Source: Arachnopeziza araneosa
Taxonomy: Eukaryota; Ascomycota; Leotiomycetes; Helotiales; Arachnopezizaceae
Reading direction: 5' to 3'
Length of the DNA: 64,000 nucleotides
NCBI GenBank assembly: GCA_003988855.1
Contig: QYAI01000082.1
Location: 62,001 to 126,000, forward strand
Shown here: piece after piece, positions 10,794 through 21,156 of the stretch
Layout: every line of letters starts with the position of its first letter
Numbering within the stretch: position 1 is the first letter of the stretch
Translations under genes and position numbers: made by a program
Notes under the pieces: model-generated
What the model saw: the letters and a program-made list of their open reading frames with translations, nothing else
Database searches by the model: none
What the model was told of the DNA's origin: nothing

Positions 10794-13700
10794 TCATCTC
10801 CAAAAACCCTGGATTCGTTGGTCGTTCTTGGCGGTGGCGATGCTGCTTGAGCGGTGAGTGGATTTCATGAAAATTTGAAAATAGAATCTCGCAAGATAGA
10901 AGAGGATATCTTACCTGTTCATTAAATTGTTCTTGGCCAGGGAGTTATAAATTGGTATGTCGTATCCTCCCAATCTATCTGCTTTCAGGCCATCTTCATG
11001 GACGTATGCTTTCATAGCGGGGATCTTGATGTTGCGTAGGTGAGGGGGACTTCCTTCAACGGTGTTGTGGTCGGCCGCTAGACTTTCCACCACCTTTCCT
11101 CCTCGTTCTACTTCCCCATCCTCGTCCACCTGATCTTTTTGGCCAGCTTCTTCTTTTGGGTTAGTCGTTATGGGCTTGGCTCCGGCCAACTGCAGAAACT
11201 CCGCAACTTCCACATGTCCTTCAGCAATAGCTGCAGCCAGCGGACTCTCCCCCCGGCAGCCAAGGTCAATATCAGCTCCAGCCTCAACCAAAAGTTTCAC
11301 AACAGGTAGACTCCCATTGAAACTAGCTGCGTAAATCGGTGTTCCACAGACATGGCTTTCGACGTCCAGCTCATGCTTAGGCATTAACTTGAGAAGTTCG
11401 GCAACGAGAATCTCATTTCCAGTCTCGCAGGCACGATGGAGTGGAGATTCCTTATAGTAGTTATTGGAGTCCAATGTTGCGCCCGCTTCAATTAAAAATA
11501 ACGCAATCTCAACAACCTCTTTATATGATTCCGTGTTGACAAATCTTCTGCTAGCCAGACTGCAAAGAACAGTATATGCTAAAGGATGAGGTTTGGGTTT
11601 CAGTCCTCGGTAGATGAGCTTTTGGAAGAAAGGCTTCCTTGCCTCAGTGTCAAAGCCAGCGAGCCATAGGGCGTCTCGACCGGTCATGTCTGTTGCCATT
11701 ATATTTGCGCCTCGTTGAATAAGAAATTCGGCCGTTGAAAGGTTCTTAGAATCAAGGGCGCAAAGGAGAGGTGTCTGGCCAGAGTTATCTCTCATTTCTA
11801 AAACAGATGAAGGACTTAAATCTATCAAAAATAGTTAATGCTGCAATGATTCCACGGTGGACACACTTTACTCACTTTGTTTCAGATGGTTTTGTCCTGC
11901 CTTAGCCCTCTCGCCGTCTCCTAGGGTCAGACTGATGGGCTCCCCTTGCTGCAATAATAATTTCAACACATCTATGTGTCCTTTGGAGGCAGCAAGATGC
12001 ACAGGAGTTTCCATGAGCTTATTTCTCGCTGTAGGTAGGGCCCCGTTTTCCATCAAAACTTTGACAGCTCGGTGACAGCCATTATTCGCTGCAAAATGGA
12101 GGGGCTGAGCATCATCTTCAGAGTCTCGAGCGGTTATTTCTGCTCCATGTTGTATCAATAGAAGTAAAATATCTGGGGAACCCTCACAGCTAGCAATGTG
12201 GAGAGGCATTTCACCATTTTCGTTCAATGGTTTATTTACATCGATGCCGGACTCAAGGAAACTACGGCACACACTTATGCTTCCATCCTCTAAGGCATCA
12301 AGGAATGTTTTATGCTCATGCAAAGGTGGGCGTTTGGCCTTGGAGGCTTCTGAGAACAACTTGTCTTCAACGTAATTTGAATCGGAGTCGAGATCTGACG
12401 TATCATCTGATACCTCTAGTTGCTTGGTGTCAGCGGATGAGGTAAATGGGTCTGTTTTGGAATCTGGGTTATCCTTCGGTATTTGGGCGCGAAGGGCAGG
12501 GACCTGTAAGGCAATCTTGAGCCGTTCATGTCTGTGAATTTCGGCACTCATCCAAGGTTTTCGGCCTAAACAATCTTCAAACTCCAGATTGGCCCCGTGT
12601 TTTACCAGCAGATGAGCGGCAGCAACAGAGCCTGTTTCCGCTGCAAAATGAAGCGGGGTGGCTTTGCGACTTCCGATTGCGTTAACGTCTGCTCCTAAAA
12701 GGATCAAATTTTCCATAGTCATAGTGTGATTTTTTGCAGCGGCTAGATGTAGTGGGGTGACTTTATCCATGTGAGACGTTACGTTTATATTTTTCAGTCT
12801 GCCCATATCGTGGAAAAGGCAGACAATATCTGTACGACCTAGTAAAGCAGCTAAGTGAACAGGAAGAAGACCGCTCGTGGTTGGCTGCTCTAGGCTCTCG
12901 CAGAATTTGTTTGAATTTAGGCCAAAACTGTTTGCTTGACGTAGCCAAAAACGGACAGTAGCGATAGTTCCTTCAAAGATAGCTTGATGGAGCGGAGAAT
13001 AACCGTTTTCGTTCAGTAGATCCAAGCTAAATTCGACTTCAAATATCTCAGACAATCCACCGACGAAGCCAAGAGCAGCCAAAAAATGGAGTGCTGACCA
13101 TTTGCTAGAGTTTACGGCGTCAATATCTGCACCTTTCGCTATTAATTCTTTCAAAATAGAGATTTTTGGTCCGTAGAAGGGAGCATGACAACCCTTGCAG
13201 AATGATATAAGTGGTGTGTTACCGTGCTCGTCTATGACATTGATTTTGACCTTGTTCTGTTCTAGAAGCAGCCGTAGAATTCTCTGCATATGATAGGCAT
13301 CACTTGTTTGTCCGGCTCCTGGATGCGGAGGAGGCGGCGGTGGCGGTGGAAGAAGACTAGGTCGAATCATAATACTACTCGGTGGAGGCGGGGGCGGCGG
13401 CTGCATTCTCCCAGTCACAGCATCATGAAGCGCACTCGACTTTCGACATTCTGGAGAATTCCAGAGAGAAGTATCGGCTGGAATGAGGTATTTAAGTACG
13501 GGGGAAGATGCTCGTCCTCGGATAGCTAATCGAAGAGGTAAAATCTCCTCTTTTGTTTTTTCGGCGTTAAGCCGTCCAGAAGGATTGAGAAGCTTTAACA
13601 TAGCCTCTAAACATTCCAGCTTCTCAACATCGGGTCTTCGAAGAATGCTATGCAATGGCTTGTCACCATTCGAGTCGATACTTTCTATATTGCATCCACG

Positions 13701-16700
13701 TTCAATTAAAAGCTGAGCAATCTCCACATCAGCGGTTTCCAAGGGAAACTTATTACCACAAAGGCTATGAAGTATCGATTTCCCATTCTTTGATGTGCTC
13801 CGAGGGTCAAGACCTAGATCGAGAAGTATGTTTACCAGATATGTGCGGTGGCGCGGCCCTTGAACGGCAAAATGAAGGAGGCTAAGACCTTCTGATGTTG
13901 TTGTTGAGAAATCTATTCCGGGGAGCGTCAAAAGATATTTGACAGTCTCAAGATGGCCACCCATAATAGCGTATGCCAAAGCTGATCCCTCCGTTGGTGA
14001 TTTAATTCGAGAATCTGCTGGTCGTGGCACAATTGCATTCACATCGATGCCATATTTCATGAAACACTTAACACATTCAATCTGCTCTCCATGAATAGAC
14101 CCGATCCAAGCGGCTTGGATATCTGGACCAAAGAGAGGATCCTGGCAAAGAGAATGATCTAGCAGCATCTCCAGCATATCCTTATAGCCCATAGATGCGG
14201 CAGATCGGAGGCAACTTGAGAGAGTTTCTTGACCAAAACCCTTGGAAAGTAGGGTTTTTAGTAACTTAGTCTTTCCGTGCTTAGCTACTGATAAAACTAG
14301 CTCCGTATTGCCATTGTACTCTGATACATCCAATTCATTCGCAAGATCTTCCGTTATCATACTCTCGCCGTCTGGTTCATAGAGAGTAATAAATGAAAGC
14401 ATGCGTCCTTTTGATTCTAAATCGATAGACGCAGCTGAAGCGTGAGCTAATATTGTCCTGAACAAACCAAGAAGACCTGGAATTCTCTCATCGTCATATC
14501 TGAAAGAATATCTCCAGAATTTCGAACTTGAGAAGTTTGATACAGCTTTGAAGTCCAGAAGCAGCACAAATATACTCGTGCAAATTTTCAAGTCATCCAA
14601 AGCGAGGTTGAGCGCAGCCGTCATAGGAGTGCGAACCTCTATTCCTCTCGAATTGAATGGGACATGACTGATGAGTTCTGTGCCACCTATTGCCCCGTGC
14701 TGCAGCAAAAGGTGCACTATTTCTACTCTCGGCCAAATGCAAATAGCACTAGCATTGACGACTCTCAATCCTCCTATCGAACACATGAGTGGTGTCCCGA
14801 GTTCTTTATCTATGAGGTTATAATCAACTTCTTTTTGCAGTAACCACTTGCAAACCCGTAAAAGCCCAAACGTAGCAGCAATATGAAGAGGCGAAGTGGA
14901 GAATTCGGCATCATTTCCCAAGTTGAACGGATAATATACTTCCAGCCACAGATTGAAGTTTTGGGTTTTGATTGGATCCAACAGACAGCATATTAATTGG
15001 AATACCTCGTCATCCTCTTCAAATTTTTTTGACACCGTTGGCCATAGCGAGCAAGTAATCTTTAGAAGAGAGTTTTGCTGGATCACATCGTCGATCTCAT
15101 CTCTTGAAGCCCACGTACATTGTGAAAACTCTCTTGATAGGATATAAGTGAGTGACACTTTAGTGAGGATAGGAACCGACTTGCTCGAATCCATATGATA
15201 TCGGCGGAGATTCTCATGGCTTAAAATGTTTTCGTCCATGAGGAATTCTTTCACCGTGAAATGGGAGAATGAAATGGTACCTGTTTTTTCGTCTTTCGAG
15301 AGTAGACTACTACACCACCAAAGAATAGAATCTTCGTCTGGAATATCGTCTGGGTCGATAAAGCTTGAGCCAATTTCAATCGCAACTGCTTTGCAAATGG
15401 TCTGAATATTGAAAATTTCATTCCCAAACGCTAGCCATCGTAGTGTCTTTTCGACTAAACACTGGTTTCCTTTAGTACTATGATTTACGCGTTCAAGAAT
15501 TCTCCTATATGTTTCAAAAAGATCTTTTGGGAGAGTTTGAAGTGCCCGTCGACGTTCTTTGTCAGTACTAAGTAAACACAGATGGTCAAGTTGACATTTG
15601 GCCCATTGAAACCTGTAGATAAATTAGCCTCTTGAGTTTGTTTGAGACCTGAGAGGTACAGACATTCCATTAGCCTTAGAAACTAAACCATTTATGATAG
15701 TTTCCTTCAAAGCCGGGTCCTTCATTCGCAGGGTCTTATTCTTTATCCGCATTTCAATCACAGCAGCAACGTATAGTTCCAGATCATTTCCTCTGGCAGC
15801 GATCGATATATTTTCATATTTAGAAAAAGCTCGGCGAATGTCGATCTCATCTCTGCTTGTATATATTGTCTTAATTGTTCCATGCTCAAGGCTATTCAGT
15901 GTTGATAGTAGATCCAGTATTTTGCTTCGCTCATCAGGATTCGAGCATTCATCAAGACCGTCAATGATGATCATAACGGAATCGAATAACCGAGAAAGAC
16001 GTTTGAGAAGACTTTCAAACTCCTCTTCGGTGGGTAGGGCGGGGTGCTTGCCCTTCACGTTGTGTTCCTCATAAAATTCCTCGAGTAGCGCGAATGCATC
16101 TTCAGAACTGGCCGAAATTTGCCTTACCAGTGAGCCTAAGATGTTTATCAAGTTTTGAGTGTCTGGTAACTTGTACTCGCAGTAATAATAAGCTATGGCG
16201 TTTTGAGGATTTTTATCCGCTAGTATCTTGGCTTCTTCAATCACCGCAGAGCTTTGCTTGTTAGCTATCTAATTTCGTTCGAATAAAAGAGTGTTACATA
16301 CGTCAAAATGGTCTTGCCTGCTCCGGCTAGATTGTAACGGATTAGTTCGAGTTGAATTCAAGCCGAGAACCAACTACTCACGAATACCAAAGAGCCAGAT
16401 TGCTGAATTGTCCTCTTCAACCCACTTCCGATACTCGGGGGAGTCGAAGAACCAGAGGACCGTATTGGGATGGCGGAGACTCTTCGCATTGCGATGTTTT
16501 TGGTACGGATTTATTTGGGAGCACCAGTCAAAAACATTTTTCTTTTGTTCATCTAGATTTGAGTTAACAAGAATCAAGACTGAGAGCAGGCTGGAAAGTT
16601 TTTGCCTTCTTCATTCTCAGCTTTCTCTTCTATCACTCTCTGAACTTGTAATTGAACCTTCTCGATTGCCTCCGTCAATCTAGCATGGGAAGATAATGCG

Positions 16701-17243
16701 TTGATCAAAGCTGTCCTGTCGGGTCATTAGATATTGAATTTTGACAAGATCTCAGGTACAAACAAGCCATCAGCCGTCAGAGCATCGCTGAGATCTCTCT
16801 TGTTCCGAGAAATTCTGTCGACTAATTCTCTAGTCTCAGCTACCTTGAATGGCCATAAAAGTTTAGCCTTTGCTGCTGCAAGTCCTTTCAGGGAGTCCAG
16901 GTCAATTTTGTTGAGTGATTTCCTGAGTTCATCCAGATTTTGGCGACATGTTTGAAAATGGTCCAGCTGGGGAATATTTTTGGATGCTATTGATGTGTTG
17001 AGAAATCTTTTCGAGTACTTGGGTTGTCTCCTTACCTGGAGATTTCTCACTATCTTCGATACACGTTGCTAGCAACTTGAGACTATTCAAGACACCGTAC
17101 AAACTTTGAACTTCGATCAATAGGTCTTTGATATCGGACTGAGCCGATTTCACAAGTGAGTAGTACCTTGATATTTTGAATGCAAGCACGTCAGCAAGAC
17201 TGATCAACCCAGCGATGCTGCTAGCAATACCGAGAGCTTCCAT
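10794..17243 (-). CDS. NACHT-ankyrin STAND (NLR-like) protein
   Basis: Nine exons give 2005 aa: 17243-17036, 16986-16764, 16715-16606, 16552-16382, 16326-16302, 16251-15664, 15612-11876, 11821-10915 and 10842-10794. The N-terminal domain (MEALGIASSIAGLISLADV) is the helical fungal STAND N-terminal domain. A NACHT module follows, with Walker A GIPGAGKT (236-243), Walker B MIIIDGLDEC (339-348) and a sensor-like YTSRDEIDIRRAF. From about residue 680 to the end there is a long ankyrin array (TPLHLAA/LLL-type repeats, at least a dozen clear). It is interrupted near residues 1178-1210 by two polyproline runs. Such proteins are signal-transducing ATPases; some fungal relatives act in non-self recognition. 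The P-loop is encoded by a 25-nt exon, and the 16553-16605 intron uses GC-AG. The last exon is optional: without splicing the protein stops at 10911 (1990 aa). Ligand and output are unknown. Confidence 0.88.
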
Positions 17244-17801
17244 TCTACTGGAACTTTGGTAGCAAGCAGCAAGAATCCAGAAGTCATCTTGAAGGTTGTC
17301 GTTCAAGGCATTCTAGCCACACTTTTCAATCTGAGGCTGTGCCAACTCAGCCTCGCAGTGACCCTTGTATTGATGTCAGATTTGTGCTGACGGCGGTTAC
17401 ATGGGAAAGATGTGCAGGCTGCCAATGGTAGGGCAGATTTTGTGTGTGTACTCGTACTGAACTGTTCGCTTAAATGCGTATATGAAGTACCAAGAATACT
17501 AAAAGCTAAATTCGGCTCAACTGAAAAGACAGCCTTCTTCTCCAGCTCAAGGGTAAGGTATTAAATATATCAACTTATTTTTTCCTTTGATTTTAATGAT
17601 CTAGTGTCTAGGCAGGTGACTTCTTAGTTTCCAACCTTCCGTTTGATTTCAAGTAAAGGCTGGAAGAGTGAGGGGGGTTCCCCCCACTTTCACTCACAAA
17701 CTTCCCAATCCACAAGTCTGAAATAGAAAATAAAATTGCTTTTAAAGAGACGTCAAAAAAGAACTCCAGATCAAAGAACTCCAAATCAAAAAGAAAAAAA
17801 T
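17244..17801. other. Intergenic / promoter of the NACHT-ankyrin gene
   Basis: AT-rich sequence upstream of the NLR-like gene. An in-frame upstream extension exists (17306-17244), but the conserved MEALGIASS start favours 17243. A short GGGG/CCCC inverted pair sits near 17670. No gene seen. Confidence 0.4.
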
Positions 17802-17917
17802 GGGCTCAATCGGGATTCGAACCCGAGACCTGTCACAGTTTCTTTGAAGAATCTCCATGTTCATATGGAGGGGATTTGACTCCCGAAGCGACAATCATAC
17901 CACTAAATGATTAGTTA
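17802..17917 (-). pseudogene. Decayed tRNA-Pro(CGG) copy with intron
   Basis: On the minus strand the D-arm region AGTGGTATGAT, an anticodon stem GTCGC with loop TTCGGGA (anticodon CGG), a matching 3' stem GTGAC after a roughly 45-nt intron, variable AGGTC and a perfect T-arm (TCGGG TTCGAAT CCCGA) are all present. The 3' acceptor strand is TTGAGCC. A run of seven T just downstream (17794-17800) would serve as RNA polymerase III terminator. The 5' acceptor strand reads TAACTAA where GGCTCAA is needed, and position 9 and the D-stem are also off. A functional acceptor stem therefore cannot form. This points to a tRNA-Pro gene whose 5' part has been eroded or replaced. Confidence 0.6.
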
Positions 17918-18084
17918 GAGATAGATCTTTAATTGAGAGTTAGGGAGAGCATGCCTAGACCATTGAGCCTCGGGGTTGAGTGAATTTAACATCACGGAGG
18001 TCGAAAATTGCTTATTTAAATACATACGCCTAATATAATTTTGTGAGCGATGATTGGTTACGAGCCAGTCACGGGGAGGATCAG

Positions 18085-18119
18085 CGGCGTTTTGCGGGGT
18101 TGTTAACCCCGAAATGCCG
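18085..18119. repeat. Imperfect inverted repeat (hairpin)
   Basis: A core of arms CGGGGTT and AACCCCG separated by GTT (18095-18111) is flanked by further partly paired bases (GCGGC.TTT outside left, AAATGCCG outside right). It could form a stable cruciform or hairpin. It lies in the gene-free stretch beside the tRNA remnant. Confidence 0.6.
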
Positions 18120-18131
18120 ATCAGAATACCC

Positions 18132-18149
18132 TTACTCCGTGCGGAGTAA
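18132..18149. repeat. 18-bp palindrome TTACTCCG-TG-CGGAGTAA
   Basis: Two perfect 8-base arms with a 2-base centre. The CCG...CGG arrangement is of the kind bound by Zn(II)2Cys6 transcription factors. Equally, it may be the end or a piece of a small mobile element, given the second hairpin 20 bp away. Confidence 0.6.
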
Positions 18150-18435
18150 TTGTTGATCGTATTCACAAGATCGACTGCTTCACAGAATATTTCAAGTTGG
18201 ATTTTTCCCCAAAAGAGATTGTGTTACATATTGAAAGCTACACGAACAAGCTATCTTTTCTTGACGCTGACTACAGGACAGAATACACGGAAAGCACTAT
18301 TACAACAAAGGAGAGGAACAACGGCGAACGACAAATGGATATCTCAACTCTAACAAAGTACAAAAGAATTAACGCTTGCTAACCAAAACCGAATATCCTA
18401 TGCTCCAACGCCAAGCCAACTCCTGATCCAACGAT
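18150..18435. other. Short gene-free stretch with an unrecognised open frame
   Basis: A 61-codon plus-strand frame (18197-18382, opening MDFSPKEIVLHIESY) has protein-like composition but no recognised family and no convincing partner exon. It lies convergent to the 3' end of the FAD oxidase gene. It may be a gene remnant. Confidence 0.25.
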
Positions 18436-19894
18436 CTACGCAACGATCTCTGCCAAAAGACCCTCAGCATACCTCCAAATCAGCGACGAATCATGGGTAT
18501 GCATTGTAGCACTAATGTACCAAGAATTCTGCTTTCCTTGGAGGGAGTACAAATCCGTATAGAAGCCATGCTCGATAGCATCCGCACCGACCCACAGTGT
18601 AAACGGCTTATGATTCGAATAGATGAGGAATTCCGGGTCTGAAGCCTTCTTCCCAGGAACGTCGGCCTTCTTGACGATATCCAGCATGCGTTTCTGGATT
18701 GTGTTGTCAGGTGTGCTGTGCGTATCGATATAATATACGACTTGAATTCCCGGCACGCCTGTTTGGCCAATTTGGTAGAGGGATGGGGGTGGAGGGACTT
18801 GGAATTCCTTTCCTGGCGCGATGTTGTTCAGGGTCGTGTTATCTGGGATCCCGCTGTTTTTGATGAGGCCGGTGCAGTATTGAGACCATTTCCACTGCTT
18901 GAAAAGGTGGTTTTCTTGGTGTGTCAAATCGAAATCCCTCAAATTCCCAAGTGTGGGCTGAATGGCGATGATGAGCTTAGTTGCTTTGATGAGGATCTTC
19001 TTCCCGCCAATCTTGATTACAGCTTGAGTTGCGTTGTATTTTCGTTCCACGTCCAGAATAGTGCTATTGAAGAGCACATTTGATCCCAAGACACCCTGAG
19101 CTGCGAGGTACAACAAGCTGTTGTCATGCGAGGTGGTGGTCAAGAATCCAGTCTGAAGGTTGATGATATCATTGATGCCAAAAGACTTCATGACATAGAG
19201 AGTGGGTTGGTTAAGGATATCACCCACTCCCTGAGTGAAGAAGTATGCGTATGGAAATAATGCATCAAGTGCATACTTCTTAGCGAAATCACCGAAATTC
19301 ATCAACAAATCCTCTGGAATCGGACTTGGTAGATCGAATCCATAATCCAGATATGGGAATTTCAAAACAAGTTCCGTCCATTGGACTAAAGCAGCCGTGA
19401 AATTTCCTGTCGGGGGTGCCGAATCTAACTTTCCGGTACTAAAGTCTATATTCCTTGAATCCTGTCAGCGATTTTCTCCATATATTCCATTAAACTTACA
19501 AAGCCGTTACACCTGGGATACCCGAACTGGGATTCGTCTGAAAACCGACTCCCAAGCGAGTGAAATAGTTCTCTACAATATCAAAGGGATGCCAGACTTG
19601 CACACCGTAATCGATAGTCGCTCCAGTATTCGGATCGGTATACGTCTGCGTATGTCCACCGAGTCGATCTGTTCCCTCAACCACCACGACGCTCTTTCCC
19701 ATATCATGAAGACGGATTGCAGCGTAGGTACCGGCGGAACCACCTCCGATAATAGCCACATCTCGAGTAATGACTTGATCGACCTTATATCTGTGATTGT
19801 TTACTGTTACTGATGTTGTTGCAGCTGGTGCTCTATTGAAAACGTCCGAAAGCGTTCCCAGGAGACCTTGCGCAACGAAAGTGTTTGCGCGCAT
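18436..19894 (-). CDS. FAD-dependent amine-oxidase-like oxidoreductase
   Basis: Two exons (19894-19500, 19453-18436) with a 46-bp intron give 470 aa. An N-terminal Rossmann dinucleotide fold is clear: VAIIGGGSAGTYAAIRL (about residues 45-61), then VVVVEGTDRLGGHTQTY, the second FAD contact of the amine-oxidase superfamily. The middle carries GFLTTTSHDNSLLYLAAQGV and a region on FAD-bound hydrophobic packing (KATKLIIAIQPTL). The C-terminal end HTHDSSLIWRYAEGLL resembles the final FAD-binding segment. Fungal relatives include beta-cyclopiazonate dehydrogenase-like and other secondary-metabolism flavoenzymes; no substrate can be assigned. There is no clear signal peptide. No biosynthetic cluster genes are adjacent, so a clustered metabolite role is unsupported. 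Confidence 0.85.
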
Positions 19895-21156
19895 ATTTAT
19901 CTGCTATGTGATATATTAGATGAGATTGTACGTAGAGAAGATACTATAGATTAAGAGAATAGCACACTAATATAGGTGGATAGGATAGATATAAGGAGGA
20001 GAGCCTCACTCATCCTCGGCGCAGCAAGGGTGAGTAAATGGACTCACCGACCAAACCTACACTTATGATCACATCTCACACAGCCATAGGCTCTGAGGTC
20101 TCAGAATCACAATGAACCACCGAAATCTTAATTGGCTGCATGAGAAGAGGTATAGCAGTAAATGCTTTTCTAGTCCTTTCTTTTCATACCTCAGGTCACC
20201 CCGCAACCTGAATAATTCGCCCTTTGTGTTACTTAGCGACGAATATAGCCCCCTTTCCAGACTGCAATAATTAAACACGACACGTTCTTTAAGCTCTCTA
20301 GCGTAAAGTCTACAGATTCTCCCATCTAATTTCCTTCCAAGCACTCCTACTCTTCCCTCGACTTTGAACCGCACTCAGTGCACACCACCAAAAAGAACCT
20401 ACGAGACAACTTCGTGTAGTCATACCGAGACCTCGCCATGAGACCTCACCAAAAAATACGTTCAAGATTCCGGTATAGCATGACACCCTTATTAGGAGAA
20501 GAATCAACTCACGAGGCATATTAGTCTGGTTCATCACCGGAATGGCGTCTCACCCAAAATCGAACAGAGGCTGATTGCCACCCCTCCATAACACATCTTC
20601 TTGTTGATCATTCCCCCAGCACTCACCTTGAATCCTCCCCACTACCCGATAACACTCACCGTACCTGCAGCAGCTTGGCCTTAATCTCTCGCCTCCTCTT
20701 GTTCATCAATCCCAGCCTCAGCCGCAACCATACCGAACCCCGCCTCCAAACCAGTCAGGCGTAGATTATTGAATCAATAGCTGAACATCGGCCCTTATTT
20801 TGCTTCGGTGAGTTAAAACGACTGTAGCAAGGCTTCTATGACGTGCTGCGTTAGAAATTGTGTAGCCTCATCACCCGCAAGCATCCGGGCTCGATTCAGC
20901 TGGCATGTTAGGAAAGTGCTCAGCCTTACCCGAATACTGACAACCCGGAATGATCAAAAGACGATGCAACTATGATACGATATAAAGAGAAAACAAGTAC
21001 ATTTGCCTGCTGCACTACTACGGTATATTAATCATACAAACAGTAGACTCATCAACTCGCTCGCTTGGATAACATTTTGATTCGTGTTTCTGCTTGTGTA
21101 CATCGATATTAGTCCTATCATTCCTACCTCGTGCCAATCCAAAAGCTATTGATTAA
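19895..21156. other. Intergenic region
   Basis: About 1.26 kb between the start of the FAD oxidase gene and the 3' end of the acyl-CoA synthetase gene, both on the minus strand. It should contain the oxidase promoter. Scattered frames of up to 100 codons show no recognisable protein. No RNA gene seen. Confidence 0.4.
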
